NCBI RefSeq assembly: GCF_022809715.1
Contig: NZ_CP094461.1
Coordinates: 62,001 to 126,000, forward strand
DNA length: 64,000 nt
Reading direction: 5' to 3'
DNA from: Burkholderia pyrrocinia
GTDB lineage: Bacteria; Pseudomonadota; Gammaproteobacteria; Burkholderiales; Burkholderiaceae
Below the pieces are notes generated by a model, which worked only from the letters and a program-made list of their open reading frames with translations, was not told the origin of the DNA and did no database searches. The translations under genes were made by a program, and so were the position numbers. This document shows, one piece after another, positions 43,822 to 53,067 of this stretch (within the stretch, counting starts at the first letter, position 1; the number at the start of each line of letters is the position of its first letter).

Positions 43822-44865
43822 CTAACCGCGAAAGCGAGCGGCGACGTGTTCGGGCACGTTCTCCGGTGTGATGACGACGACCGATGACGTATGCGAAATC
43901 GCCGATGCGGGCAGCATCTTGTGAAAACTCATCACGTGCTGACACGCCGCGCGCATGTCCTGTCGAAGGTCGTGGTAAAGGATTGCGTGAATCCTGCCTT
44001 CTCGCAGCAGTTCGATGTTGTCGCAGTCGAGGTCGTGGCCGATGAAGCACTTCGGTGTTTTTCCCAGTGCATCCAGGGCTCGCAGGATGGCGCGATTGCC
44101 GCCGCCCATCGAATAGACGGCGGCGATGTTGTCCTCGCGGCCGAGTGCCTGACTGACCAGCTTTTCAGTCGGGCCGTCGAGCCCATGCCCTCCGCTCGCA
44201 TCAATGAGCGAAACGTGCGGGTGCCGGGTGCGCAATGCGCGTCGGAAGCTGATTTCGCGCTCCTCTTCGCCCCTGAAGCGTTCGTCGCTCATGGTGATGA
44301 GCACGTTGGCGGGCCGCTCGGGCAGCCATTGCGTGAGCAGGTAGGCGGCGGTCGCTCCCGCGACCCGATTGTCGAGGCCTGTATAAGCGATTCGATCGGA
44401 GAGCGGGATGTCGGTGAATGTCGTGACGACGGGAATGCCGGCGCGTTTGAGTTCGCCGATGGCGTTTGCGATCTCGGGCACGTCGCGCGCTTTCAGGAAA
44501 ACCCCGTGGCTGCCGTGGTGGGCAATCGAACGAAGCGCATCGACGACCTCCCGCGTCTGCATCGTCTCCTGCATGAAATACCGCGGGCGGAATATCGCGG
44601 GTTGCAGAGTGGGCAGTTCCGCTTCCAGCGCGTCCTTGATTTCGGCCGCGAATCGGTTCGGTGCCTCAACGACCACGTCGACGCTGAGCTTTCTTCCGGC
44701 CGCGACCGAATAGAGCGCCTGTTTTTCCAGCTCCTTGATCGCTTGCTCCACACGTTTTCGCGTGTGCTCGCGCACGTTGCCGCGGTTGTTGACTACGCGA
44801 TCGACCGTCGCGACGCCAACGCCCGCCTGAAGGGCGATCTCCTTGATCAGAAAACGGTGGGCCAC
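43822..44865 (-). CDS. LacI-family regulator near the hydroxyquinol operon
   Basis: 347 residues. N-terminal LacI helix-turn-helix FLIKEIALQAGVGVATVDRV (the usual VS is VD here), then a periplasmic-binding-protein-like sensor domain with VVTTFTDIPLSDRIAYTGLD and CFIGHDLDCDN. Such sensor domains bind sugars or cyclitols. This subgroup (MocR/RhaR-type LacI with ATVDRVVN) is often linked to inositol or rhizopine genes. It is divergent from the LysR gene and convergent with the porin. Target and effector are inferred. Confidence 0.87.
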   Translation of the reverse strand: MAHRFLIKEIALQAGVGVATVDRVVNNRGNVREHTRKRVEQAIKELEKQALYSVAAGRKLSVDVVVEAPNRFAAEIKDALEAELPTLQPAIFRPRYFMQETMQTREVVDALRSIAHHGSHGVFLKARDVPEIANAIGELKRAGIPVVTTFTDIPLSDRIAYTGLDNRVAGATAAYLLTQWLPERPANVLITMSDERFRGEEEREISFRRALRTRHPHVSLIDASGGHGLDGPTEKLVSQALGREDNIAAVYSMGGGNRAILRALDALGKTPKCFIGHDLDCDNIELLREGRIHAILYHDLRQDMRAACQHVMSFHKMLPASAISHTSSVVVITPENVPEHVAARFRG

Positions 44866-45224
44866 GGCGTGCGTCTCCCGAATGATGTTTTTTTGATGGG
44901 ACGATGATAGCTCAATCCGGCGCAGACCACCGTGGTCACGATGCCGTGCTCCCCGAGTATTCCGGTGCGTGTGCGGCTTCGCTTCTATTCATTCCGTCGA
45001 AAAACGGGGGGCCAGTAACCTCACGCAAGCTAGCCATGACGACGGCACAGCCAGTGTCGGGAAATCCCCACGTCTGATGTATTTTTGATGGATTTATGAA
45101 GTGATGTTGATGCGTGAGCTGTCGTATTCTTTCCACGCATGAAGGGTAGTGGCGTTCGTCCGGCGGTTGCATGTGGCACGCGGCACCGTCCGAGACATGC
45201 GAATCACCGGGATGAAACAGGGCG
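44866..45224. other. Divergent intergenic region LacI / LysR
   Basis: 359 bases, richer in A and T than the genes on both sides (for example around 45060-45110, ATTTTTGATGGATTTATGAAG). It must hold promoters in both directions. I see no copy of the shared promoter element and no clear LacI-type palindrome. Confidence 0.4.
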
Positions 45225-46139
45225 ATGGATCAGTTCAAGGAAGTACAGCTGTTCGTGGAAGTGGCGGAGACCGGAAGCATCAGCCGGGCCGCCGAGGCGG
45301 TCGACCTGTCCATCTCCGCGGCGAGTCGCTACCTGATTTCGCTGGAGAGCCGTCTTGGCGTGCAACTCGTGCGCCGGACTACCCGAAATCTCTTTCTGAC
45401 CGAGGCGGGCGCGGAGTTCCATCGGCGCTGCAAATCGATCCTTGCCGACCTCGGAGAGGCCGAGCTGGTCGTCAAGGATGCAACGGCGCGCCCGAGCGGG
45501 GTGCTCAAGGTGACGGCCTCGCTGTCGTTCTGCATGTTGCACATCGCGCCCATGCTGCCGGAATTTACCGCGCGCTATCCGGATATCACCGTTGATGTCG
45601 TGGCAGCCAATCGCTATTACGACATCATCGAAAACGGCATCGATGTCGCTGTCCGGACGAAGGTGCTGGAGGCCGACAGCAACATCACCGTGCGCCGGCT
45701 CGCGTCGACACGGCGCGTGCTTGCCGCCGCGCCGGGCTACCTGGCGGCGCATGGCACGCCGGGATTTCCCGCTGAGCTCGGCAAGCACAAGCTGCTCAAC
45801 TACGGGCTCGCGGACAACCCGCGCGACCTCGCGTTCCAGCGCGACGGCGAATGCGTTCTCGTCAAGGTCAAGCCGTTGCTCGAATCGAACGACGGTCAGA
45901 TCTTGAGAGTCGCCGCGCTCGACGGCATGGGCATCCTGGTTCAGCCCAAGTACATCGTCTACGACGACATCAAGGCCGGGCGGCTCATCCCCGTGCTGGA
46001 CGAGTGGGACTTGCCGCGGCTCACGATGAATGTCGCGTTCCAGACGCGCTCGCACATGCCCGTGAAGGTTCGTCTGTTCATCGACGCGCTCGTCGAACGA
46101 TTTCGCAGGAACGATTTCGAGCGGCTCTGGACCGAGTGA
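45225..46139 (+). CDS. LysR-family regulator, likely of the hydroxyquinol operon
   Basis: 304 residues. Helix-turn-helix TGSISRAAEAVDLSISAASRY and LESRLGVQLVRRTTRN, then the effector domain (LKVTASLSFCMLHIAPMLPE) of the CrgA/DmlR subgroup. It ends 145 bases before the dioxygenase gene on the same strand, with the shared promoter element in between. It is a candidate activator that binds TTTCCC-N7-GGGAAA before both the porin and the operon. Confidence 0.88.
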   Translation: MDQFKEVQLFVEVAETGSISRAAEAVDLSISAASRYLISLESRLGVQLVRRTTRNLFLTEAGAEFHRRCKSILADLGEAELVVKDATARPSGVLKVTASLSFCMLHIAPMLPEFTARYPDITVDVVAANRYYDIIENGIDVAVRTKVLEADSNITVRRLASTRRVLAAAPGYLAAHGTPGFPAELGKHKLLNYGLADNPRDLAFQRDGECVLVKVKPLLESNDGQILRVAALDGMGILVQPKYIVYDDIKAGRLIPVLDEWDLPRLTMNVAFQTRSHMPVKVRLFIDALVERFRRNDFERLWTE

Positions 46140-46177
46140 TGGCGCATGCCATCGTGCAGGTCCCGAGCCGCGCGCAA

Positions 46178-46250
46178 CTTTCCCGCGGTCAGGGAAATAG
46201 ATTCCCTTTTTGGCTCTGTTTTGCCGGCAGGAGCAAATATAGACTGCCTT
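46178..46250 (+). promoter_or_regulatory. Shared promoter element, copy B (dioxygenase operon)
   Basis: TTTCCC-N7-GGGAAA at 46179-46197, TAGATTCC, GGCTCTGT, AATATA at 46236-46241; the same order and spacing as copy A at 42161-42233. The dyad GGGAA-ATAGA-TTCCC is an additional overlap of the two half-sites. About 40 bases separate the -10 from the dioxygenase ATG (46284). Confidence 0.78.
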
Positions 46251-46283
46251 CAAAGCTGTACAAGACATTGAAGGAGACGCTTC

Positions 46284-47207
46284 ATGCAACAGGTTGCATC
46301 CTCTGATTCGCCATCCCGTTCGCCGTATTTCGACGAGGAACATTCCGCCGACGTGGTGAACGCCCGCATGGGCGAACCGGCCGATCCGCGCCTCAAGCAC
46401 GTGATGTCGGTGCTGGTCAGGCATCTTCACGCGGCCGTGAAGGAAATCGAGCCCACGCACGAAGAGTGGTTTGCAGCCATTCGCTTTCTGACCGAGACCG
46501 GCCAGATGTGCAACAAATGGCGACAGGAGACCATCCTGCTGTCGGACATTCTCGGTGTCTCGATGCTGGTCGACGCGATCAATCATCGCCGCCCGAATGG
46601 CGCGACGCCGAATACCATTCTCGGCCCGTTCTATGTCGCGAATGCGCCGGCGTACGAGAACGGCGCGAACATCTGCCTCGACGGCAAGGGCGAACCGCTC
46701 GTCGTGTCCGGACGCGTGACGAACATCGCGGGCGAGCCGGTTCCGGGCGCGAAGCTCGAAGTCTGGCAGACGAACGACGACGGCTTCTACGATGTGCAGC
46801 AGAAAGGCATCCAGCCCGATTCGAACCTGCGCGGCGTCTTCACGTCGGATCGCGACGGCGCTTATGCGTTCAGGTCGGTCAAGCCACGCCACTATCCGAT
46901 TCCGTCCGACGGCCCCGTGGGCAAGCTGCTCGGCGCGATGGGGCGGCATCCGAATCGCGCCGCGCATTTGCACTTCATCGTGACCGCGCCCGGCTACGAG
47001 CCGGTGATCACGCACATCTTCACGCCCGATTGCCCGTATCTGCCGGAAGACGCCGTATTCGGCGTCAAGCGCGAACTGATCGCCGACTTTCGGAAGATCG
47101 ACGACCGTGACGCCGCGCAAAAGGCCGGCCTCGACGCGCCGTTCTGGTCGGTGACGTGGGATTTCACGCTGGCGCCCGCCGGCGAGCGTCAGCCACGCCA
47201 CCCGTAA
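46284..47207 (+). CDS. Intradiol ring-cleavage dioxygenase, hydroxyquinol 1,2-dioxygenase type
   Basis: 307 residues. The N-terminal helical dimer domain has FLTETGQMCNKWRQETILLS and LGVSMLVDAINHRRP, followed by NTILGPFYV. The catalytic beta-sandwich has GRVTNIAGEPVPGAKLEVWQ and the iron ligands Tyr in DDGFYDVQQKG, Tyr in KPRHYPIPSDG and two His in NRAAHLHFIV. This set marks the hydroxyquinol branch, which opens 1,2,4-trihydroxybenzene to maleylacetate. It is the first gene after the shared promoter element, and maleylacetate reductase closes the operon. Confidence 0.9.
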   Translation: MQQVASSDSPSRSPYFDEEHSADVVNARMGEPADPRLKHVMSVLVRHLHAAVKEIEPTHEEWFAAIRFLTETGQMCNKWRQETILLSDILGVSMLVDAINHRRPNGATPNTILGPFYVANAPAYENGANICLDGKGEPLVVSGRVTNIAGEPVPGAKLEVWQTNDDGFYDVQQKGIQPDSNLRGVFTSDRDGAYAFRSVKPRHYPIPSDGPVGKLLGAMGRHPNRAAHLHFIVTAPGYEPVITHIFTPDCPYLPEDAVFGVKRELIADFRKIDDRDAAQKAGLDAPFWSVTWDFTLAPAGERQPRHP

Positions 47208-47274
47208 TCGCACGGCGCGCACGGAAGCGCGCCGCTGAAAACACGCAATCATCCGATCCATTGGACTCCTGAGC

Positions 47275-48156
47275 ATGAGCACGAAACGCAAAGAACTTCT
47301 GGCCGCCTACTGGACGCTTGCCGGCGATGTCTACCCCGGCGCCGCGACCGAAATCAGTCCGTATTCGTTGCGCGATCGCGCGGAGGCGGCGTCGCGCGCC
47401 GGCTGGTGCGGCGTGGGCCTCATCCTCGACGATCTGGAGCACAGCGTCGGGCAGTACGGGATTTCGGGCGTGAAGAGGATTCTCGAGGATACGGGGATGA
47501 AGTACTTCGAACTTGAAATCCTGATGGACTGGTATCTCGATGGAGAGCCGCGTGCGAGATCGGACCGCTTCCGCCATCGTGCAATCGAACTGGGCGCAGA
47601 ACTGGGCATGCGTAACCTGAAGATCGGCGCGAGCCCGTTCGATGAAAGTCCGGCCGACTTCCCGCGCATGACCGATGCGTTCGCGAAGCTCTGCGAGGAC
47701 GTGGCTGAGGTCGGCGCAACGGTCGCGATCGAGTTCATGCCGTTTTCCGTGATCCGGAACATCGGCGACGCGCTGAGGATTGCGCAAGACGCCAACCAGC
47801 CCAATGGCGGGCTGATGGTCGATCACTGGCACGTTGCCCGTTTTGGCAGCCCCTACAGCGAAGTCGCCGGCATTCCGGCGCGCTTCATCAAGGGCGTGGA
47901 ACTGGATGATGTCGGCGCGCAAATCCGGGGCACGCTGCTGGACGATTCGACGTTCAACCGCCAGCTGTGCGGCGAAGGGGCCGCCGATTGCCGTGCGTTC
48001 GTCAACGCACTCGAACAGGCGGGCTGCGACTTGCCGTATTACGGGGTCGAACTGATCTCGGAGCCGTTCCGCAAGCTGCCGCTCGAGCAGATGGCCCAAC
48101 GCGCGTACGAAACGACCATCGCGCAGTTTTCCACGCCGGCCGACGCCGCGGCCTGA
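47275..48156 (+). CDS. TIM-barrel sugar phosphate isomerase/epimerase-type protein
   Basis: 293 residues of the AP-endonuclease-2-like TIM-barrel family (xylose isomerase superfamily). Metal ligands expected in this fold are seen as Glu in VAIEFMPFSVIRN, Asp and His in GGLMVDHWHVARFG and Glu in YYGVELISEPFRKL. Relatives include inosose dehydratase IolE, hydroxypyruvate isomerase and the lyases that split C-glycosides. In this operon a dehydratase/aromatising role or a beta-eliminating role would fit; it is not a simple sugar isomerase by context. Start at 47275 with GGA upstream. Confidence 0.8.
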   Translation: MSTKRKELLAAYWTLAGDVYPGAATEISPYSLRDRAEAASRAGWCGVGLILDDLEHSVGQYGISGVKRILEDTGMKYFELEILMDWYLDGEPRARSDRFRHRAIELGAELGMRNLKIGASPFDESPADFPRMTDAFAKLCEDVAEVGATVAIEFMPFSVIRNIGDALRIAQDANQPNGGLMVDHWHVARFGSPYSEVAGIPARFIKGVELDDVGAQIRGTLLDDSTFNRQLCGEGAADCRAFVNALEQAGCDLPYYGVELISEPFRKLPLEQMAQRAYETTIAQFSTPADAAA

Positions 48157-48221
48157 CGTCCCACGCACGCGTGGCAAGCCTCGTGTCCAACACTTGAACC
48201 TGATTTTCTCCGGAGACAGAA

Positions 48222-49214
48222 ATGATTCGAATCGCCGTACTCGGCGCCGGCCGCATCGGTCGCATCCATGCCGGCAATGCAGCCTCCATCCCGAACGCGA
48301 AGCTCGTCGTGGTCGCAGACCCGGTGGCAGCCGCGGCCGAATCGCTCGCCGAACGCCTGGGTTGCGAGGCGTCGACCGACTGCATGGCCGTGCTCCGGCG
48401 CGACGATATCGACGCGGTGGTCATCGGCACGCCAACGGATACCCACATCTCGTTCATGCTGGAAGCCGTGGCGCGCGGCAAGGCCGTGCTCTGCGAAAAG
48501 CCCATCGATCTCGACATGGAGAAATCGCTCGCCGCGGCGCGCGAAGTCGAACGTCTGAACGGGCGCGTGATGCTCGCGTTCAACCGCCGCTTCGATCCGA
48601 CCTCCCAGGCGTTCCGTGCGGCGATCGACGCGGGCGATGTCGGCGAGGTTCGGCAGGTCATCATCTCGAGCCGCGATCCGGGCATGCCGCCGCGCGACTA
48701 CGTGGAGCATTCGGGCGGCATTTTCCGCGACATGGTGATCCACGATCTCGACATGGCCCGCTGGCTGCTCGGCGAGGAGCCGGTCGAGGTGATGGCGATG
48801 GCGAGCCGTCTTGTGGATTCCTCGCTGTCGGAACTGGGCGACTTCGACACGGTCATGGTGCAGTTGCGCACGGCGTCCGGCAAGCAATGCCACATCAACT
48901 GCTGCCGTGAAGCCGTCTACGGCTACGACCAGCGCATGGAAGTATCGGGTTCCAAGGGCATGCTGCTGCAGGAAAACCTGCGCCCGTCGACCATCCGTCG
49001 ATGGAGCAAGGAAGCGACCGACGTGCGCGAGCCGCTGCTCAACTTCTTCCTGGAGCGGTATGTCGACGCCTACAAGGGCGAACTGCAGGCTTTCGTCGAC
49101 GCCTTGCACAACGACACGCCGCTGCCGACTTCGGTCGACGACGGCCTCAAGGCGCTGCGCCTCGCGGAGTGCGCGCTCGAGTCCGCGACGTCCGGCAAGG
49201 CCGTCACGGTCTAA
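48222..49214 (+). CDS. Gfo/Idh/MocA dehydrogenase, inositol 2-dehydrogenase-like
   Basis: 330 residues. NAD(P)-binding start IRIAVLGAGRIGRIHAGN; the active-site Lys in VLCEKPIDLDMEKS; and GIFRDMVIHDLDMARWLLGE with the catalytic Asp and His as in IolG. It oxidises a ring hydroxyl of a cyclitol or sugar to a ketone. ATG 48222 lies behind CCGGAGACAGAA. A second member of the family follows at once, so two different hydroxyl positions may be oxidised, or one enzyme reduces what the other oxidises. Confidence 0.87.
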   Translation: MIRIAVLGAGRIGRIHAGNAASIPNAKLVVVADPVAAAAESLAERLGCEASTDCMAVLRRDDIDAVVIGTPTDTHISFMLEAVARGKAVLCEKPIDLDMEKSLAAAREVERLNGRVMLAFNRRFDPTSQAFRAAIDAGDVGEVRQVIISSRDPGMPPRDYVEHSGGIFRDMVIHDLDMARWLLGEEPVEVMAMASRLVDSSLSELGDFDTVMVQLRTASGKQCHINCCREAVYGYDQRMEVSGSKGMLLQENLRPSTIRRWSKEATDVREPLLNFFLERYVDAYKGELQAFVDALHNDTPLPTSVDDGLKALRLAECALESATSGKAVTV

Positions 49215-49238
49215 CCATTGATCGGGAGGAAACACGTC

Positions 49239-50327
49239 ATGGTGCGAAAGATGGGTCCTGGAGAAACGGTTGGCGTTGCATGCCTCGGCATCACGCACCC
49301 GCACACGTCGGGGCGGGTCAAGGCGATCCGGCGCCGAACCGACGCAAGGATGCTCGGCGCGTGGGACACCAGCCCGCTGCTCACGCCGTTCGTCGATGCA
49401 CTGGGGCTGGAAGCCCGCTCGAAAGAGGACATCCTCGCCGACGAGAACGTGCACGTGGTCCTTGTGCACTCGAAAAGCGACAGGATGGCGGATCTGACGA
49501 TCGAGGCGCTCGAAGCCGGCAAGGCCGTGCTGTGCGAAAAGCCGGCGGGCCGCAGCTCCGAGGATGCGAAGCGGATCATGCAGGCCGTCGAGCGCACGGG
49601 AGGCCTCGTTCAGGTCGGTTACTGCTGGCGTTTCGCGCCGTCGGTGGACGCGATGCAGGCAGCACTGAAGAGCGGGCGTCTTGGCAAGGTCGTTCAGGTG
49701 CGCGCGCACGGCGGCTGCTCGCACGACGAAGCCGGGACGGCACACATGACCCAGCCCGGCGATATCGGCGGCGCGGTGTTCGTGATCGGATGCCATCTGG
49801 TCGATCGCATTCTCCTTCACTTCGGCACGCCTCGGTCGGTCAATGCGCGCATCACGAAGTTTCCCGGTTTTCACGGCGACGAGTCGCGCGAAGACGCGGC
49901 GGGCGCGGTTCTCAATTACGAAGACAAGATCGTGACCATCGATTTCATGTCGTGGGACGTGCTGCCGTGGACGGAGAGCTGGGACATCACGGCCTACGGG
50001 ACGGAAGGCATCATGTCGTCGCGATCGCTGCCGGCGAGCTACAAGATCTACGACGCCGGCAAGGGCGATTATCCGGAGGGCTGGACCGAGTGGCAGGAAA
50101 CGAGCTTCCCCGAAATCTGGGCAACGAAGAAGACCGAGTACTCCCCGGACATCGCTGAAATCGGCAACCCGGTCTACTTCGACCGCGAATCGAACGCGTT
50201 CTTCGACGCGCTGCGCAACCGCACGCCGTCGGTCGTGCCGGCTACCCAGGCATACAACATCAGCCGCGTGATCGAGGCCATGTTCGCGTCGTCGAAAAAA
50301 GCGGGCGCCGAGGTCTTCATCGAGTAG
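49239..50327 (+). CDS. Gfo/Idh/MocA dehydrogenase, second paralogue
   Basis: 362 residues from ATG 49239, chosen over a TTG at 49218 because GGGAGG is nine bases upstream. The Rossmann start is VGVACLGITHPHTSGRVKAI (the Gly motif is changed to GITHPH), with VLCEKPAGRSSEDAKRIMQA and GGAVFVIGCHLVDRILLHFG. The altered Gly loop and the extra C-terminal stretch (DIAEIGNPVYFDRESNAFFD) set it apart from IolG-type enzymes. The substrate may be the keto product of the first dehydrogenase or a glycosyl group. Confidence 0.82.
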   Translation: MVRKMGPGETVGVACLGITHPHTSGRVKAIRRRTDARMLGAWDTSPLLTPFVDALGLEARSKEDILADENVHVVLVHSKSDRMADLTIEALEAGKAVLCEKPAGRSSEDAKRIMQAVERTGGLVQVGYCWRFAPSVDAMQAALKSGRLGKVVQVRAHGGCSHDEAGTAHMTQPGDIGGAVFVIGCHLVDRILLHFGTPRSVNARITKFPGFHGDESREDAAGAVLNYEDKIVTIDFMSWDVLPWTESWDITAYGTEGIMSSRSLPASYKIYDAGKGDYPEGWTEWQETSFPEIWATKKTEYSPDIAEIGNPVYFDRESNAFFDALRNRTPSVVPATQAYNISRVIEAMFASSKKAGAEVFIE

Positions 50328-50409
50328 GCGGGAACCGGCCTCGCACCGAGGCCGGATCATCGGATCACCCGATCTTCAAATAAATAGCAGTCCATATCAG
50401 GAGACAGAA

Positions 50410-51480
50410 ATGAAAATCGTCAAGCGCCTCGCGATTGCAGCGGGCATCAGCATCGGACTGGCCGCCGTGTCGGCTTCGTCGTTCTCACAGGACAAGGGTG
50501 TCATCGGCATCTCGTTGCCGGACAAGACCGAGTCGCGGTGGCTCACCGACGGCAAGAGCATGGTCGATGCGCTGAAGGCGAAGGGCTATGCGGCCGATCT
50601 GCAGTATGCAAACTACGATGTCCCGACGCAGGTGAACCAGGTCGAGAACATGCTCGCCAAGGGCGTGAAGGCGCTGATCATCGCACCGATCGACGGCAAG
50701 ACTTTTTCCGATGCGCTCGCGTACGCGCAGAAAAAACACATCAAGGTCATTTCATACGACCGCCTGATCAGCCAGACGAAGGACGTCGACTACTACGCCA
50801 CGTTCGACAACTATGGCGTGGGCGTGCTGCAGGCGCAGAGCATCGTCGCCGCATGGCAGAAGAAGGGCGGCAAGACACCGTTCAACATCGAGGTCTTCGG
50901 CGGCTCCTCGGACGACAACAACGCGCACATGGTCTACGCGGGCGGCATGTCGGTGCTCAAGCCCTACATCGACAGCGGCAAGTTCGTGATTCGCAGCAAG
51001 CAGGCCGCATTCGAGAAGATCGCGACCCGCAACTGGGATGGCGCGACGGCCCAGTCGCGCATGGACAACCTGCTGAGCGCGTTCTACGGCAAGGACCGTC
51101 TCGATGCGGTCTGGACGCCGAACGACGCAATCGCCATCGGCGTGATTTCGTCGCTCAAGGGCGTGGGCTACGGCTCCGCACAAGCGCCTATGCCGGTGGT
51201 GACGGGGCAGGACGCCGATATCCAGAACATCAAGGCGATCATCCGCGGCGATCAGGCGACGACGGTGTTCAAGGATACGCGCAAGCTCGCGAGCGTCACG
51301 GCCGCGATGGTCGACGACGCGCTCGCCGGCAAGACGGTCGCGGTGAACGACACGAAGAGCTACGGCAACGGCGCGAAGATCGTGCCGACGTACCTGGTGA
51401 AACCCGTTCTCGTGGACAAGGACAACGTTCAGGCGACGCTCGTCAACAGCGGCTATTACACGCAGGCGCAACTCAAGTAA
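50410..51480 (+). CDS. Periplasmic sugar-binding protein (ChvE type) of the ABC importer
   Basis: 356 residues with a signal peptide ([20 protein letters not shown], cut near SSFS). The mature part has [40 protein letters not shown] and [20 protein letters not shown]: the ChvE/XylF group of multiple-monosaccharide binding proteins. It feeds the ATPase and permease encoded next. ATG 50410 lies behind CAGGAGACAGAA. Confidence 0.9.
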   Translation: MKIVKRLAIAAGISIGLAAVSASSFSQDKGVIGISLPDKTESRWLTDGKSMVDALKAKGYAADLQYANYDVPTQVNQVENMLAKGVKALIIAPIDGKTFSDALAYAQKKHIKVISYDRLISQTKDVDYYATFDNYGVGVLQAQSIVAAWQKKGGKTPFNIEVFGGSSDDNNAHMVYAGGMSVLKPYIDSGKFVIRSKQAAFEKIATRNWDGATAQSRMDNLLSAFYGKDRLDAVWTPNDAIAIGVISSLKGVGYGSAQAPMPVVTGQDADIQNIKAIIRGDQATTVFKDTRKLASVTAAMVDDALAGKTVAVNDTKSYGNGAKIVPTYLVKPVLVDKDNVQATLVNSGYYTQAQLK

Positions 51481-51536
51481 CCGCGGCGCAGCCGCGCGGG
51501 ACGCAACCCGGCGTGCGAGAAACGAGGAGGATGAAG

Positions 51537-53066
51537 ATGGACACCATTCTGGAGATGAACGGCATCCAGAAGGCATTCGGCCAGGTCAAGGCCCTGAACA
51601 ACGTCGACCTGCGAGTCGGAAGGGGCGAGATTCATGCCATCTGCGGCGAGAACGGTGCCGGAAAATCGACGCTGATGAAGATCCTGAGCGGCGTTTATGC
51701 ATACGGGTCCTACGCCGGCACGGTCGTGTACGACGGCGAGGAGCGCAGGTTCTCGGATATCACCGACAGCGAGGCGGTGGGCATCATCATCATCCATCAG
51801 GAGCTCGCTCTGGTGCCCATGCTGTCGATCACCGAGAACATTTTCCTGGGCAACGAGCAGTCGCGCAGAGGCGTCATCGACTGGCACGGCTCGCGTGCGC
51901 GCGCGAAGGCGTTGCTTCAGAAGGTCGGTCTCGGCGATTCGCCGGATACGCCCGTCGGCACGCTGGGCATCGGCAAGCAGCAGCTGGTGGAAATTGCGAA
52001 GGCGTTGTCGAAGGAAGTGCGGTTACTGATTCTGGACGAGCCCACGGCCAGCCTGAACGAAAAGGATAGCGAAACGTTGCTCGATTTGCTGCTGGACCTG
52101 AAGCGGCGCGGGGTGACGTCCATCATCATCTCGCACAAGCTCAACGAAATCTCGCGTGTCGCCGACAGCATTACGGTGATCCGCGACGGTTCGACCGTCG
52201 ACGAACTGGATTGCCGCGCGGAAAGCGTGAGCGAGGATCGCATCATCAAGGCGATGGTCGGCCGCGAAATGTCCGATCGGTATCCGAAGCGGGTTCCGAA
52301 CATCGGCGACGTCATCTTCGAGGTCAAGGACTGGCGTGTCCGGCATCCCACGCAGCGGGATCGTGCGGTCATCAAGGGTGTCGACCTGGTGGCACGTGCC
52401 GGAGAAATCGTCGGCATCGCCGGCCTGATGGGATCGGGGCGCACCGAGCTGGCGATGAGCATATTCGGCGGCGCGTACGGCCAGGACATCAGCGGCTCGG
52501 TGCTGATCCATGGAAAGCCGGTCGATGTGTCGTCCGTGCGTAAAGCCATCGATGCCGGGCTTGCTTATGTCACCGAGGATAGAAAGGGCAACGGCCTGCT
52601 TCTGGACGACGATATCCGGACGAACATCTCGCTGGCCAATCTCGCGGGCGTGTCGAAATACGGCATCGTGAATGAACACGAGGAAGCCAGCGTTGCGTCG
52701 GACTTTCTGGCAAAGCTGCGCATCCGGGCGCAGGGTGTATCGCACGTCGTCGGCAACCTGTCGGGTGGCAATCAGCAGAAGGTCGTGTTGAGCAAGTGGC
52801 TGTTCTCCGGGCCGGACGTGCTCATTCTCGACGAGCCGACCCGTGGCATCGACGTGGGTGCGAAGTACGAGATCTACAGCATCATCAATCAAGCGGTTGC
52901 GGCGGGCAAGTGCGTCGTGATGATTTCCTCGGAGATGCCGGAGCTTCTTGGCATGTGCGACCGCGTCTATGTGATGAACGAAGGCCGGTTCGTCGGCGAG
53001 TTCACATCGGAAGAAGTCTCGCAGGAGAAGATCATGCGGGCAATCATGCGAAATGGAGGCATCTGA
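51537..53066 (+). CDS. Sugar ABC transporter ATPase with two ABC domains (MmsA/GguA type)
   Basis: 509 residues from ATG 51537, six bases after GAGGAGG (an ATG at 51531 overlaps the ribosome-binding site and is less likely). Domain 1: Walker [10 protein letters not shown], signature [14 protein letters not shown], Walker [13 protein letters not shown]. Domain 2: the degenerate Walker [10 protein letters not shown], usual in this family, with [15 protein letters not shown] and [15 protein letters not shown]. It powers uptake with the ChvE protein and the MmsB permease. Its stop overlaps the region of the permease start. Confidence 0.92.
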   Translation: MDTILEMNGIQKAFGQVKALNNVDLRVGRGEIHAICGENGAGKSTLMKILSGVYAYGSYAGTVVYDGEERRFSDITDSEAVGIIIIHQELALVPMLSITENIFLGNEQSRRGVIDWHGSRARAKALLQKVGLGDSPDTPVGTLGIGKQQLVEIAKALSKEVRLLILDEPTASLNEKDSETLLDLLLDLKRRGVTSIIISHKLNEISRVADSITVIRDGSTVDELDCRAESVSEDRIIKAMVGREMSDRYPKRVPNIGDVIFEVKDWRVRHPTQRDRAVIKGVDLVARAGEIVGIAGLMGSGRTELAMSIFGGAYGQDISGSVLIHGKPVDVSSVRKAIDAGLAYVTEDRKGNGLLLDDDIRTNISLANLAGVSKYGIVNEHEEASVASDFLAKLRIRAQGVSHVVGNLSGGNQQKVVLSKWLFSGPDVLILDEPTRGIDVGAKYEIYSIINQAVAAGKCVVMISSEMPELLGMCDRVYVMNEGRFVGEFTSEEVSQEKIMRAIMRNGGI

Positions 53067-53067
53067 A

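Noticed and set aside
42575..46139. Porin, LacI and LysR genes as a horizontally acquired block with the operon
   Set aside because: Codon bias and base composition of the coding regions match the flanks, and no mobility genes or boundary repeats are seen.
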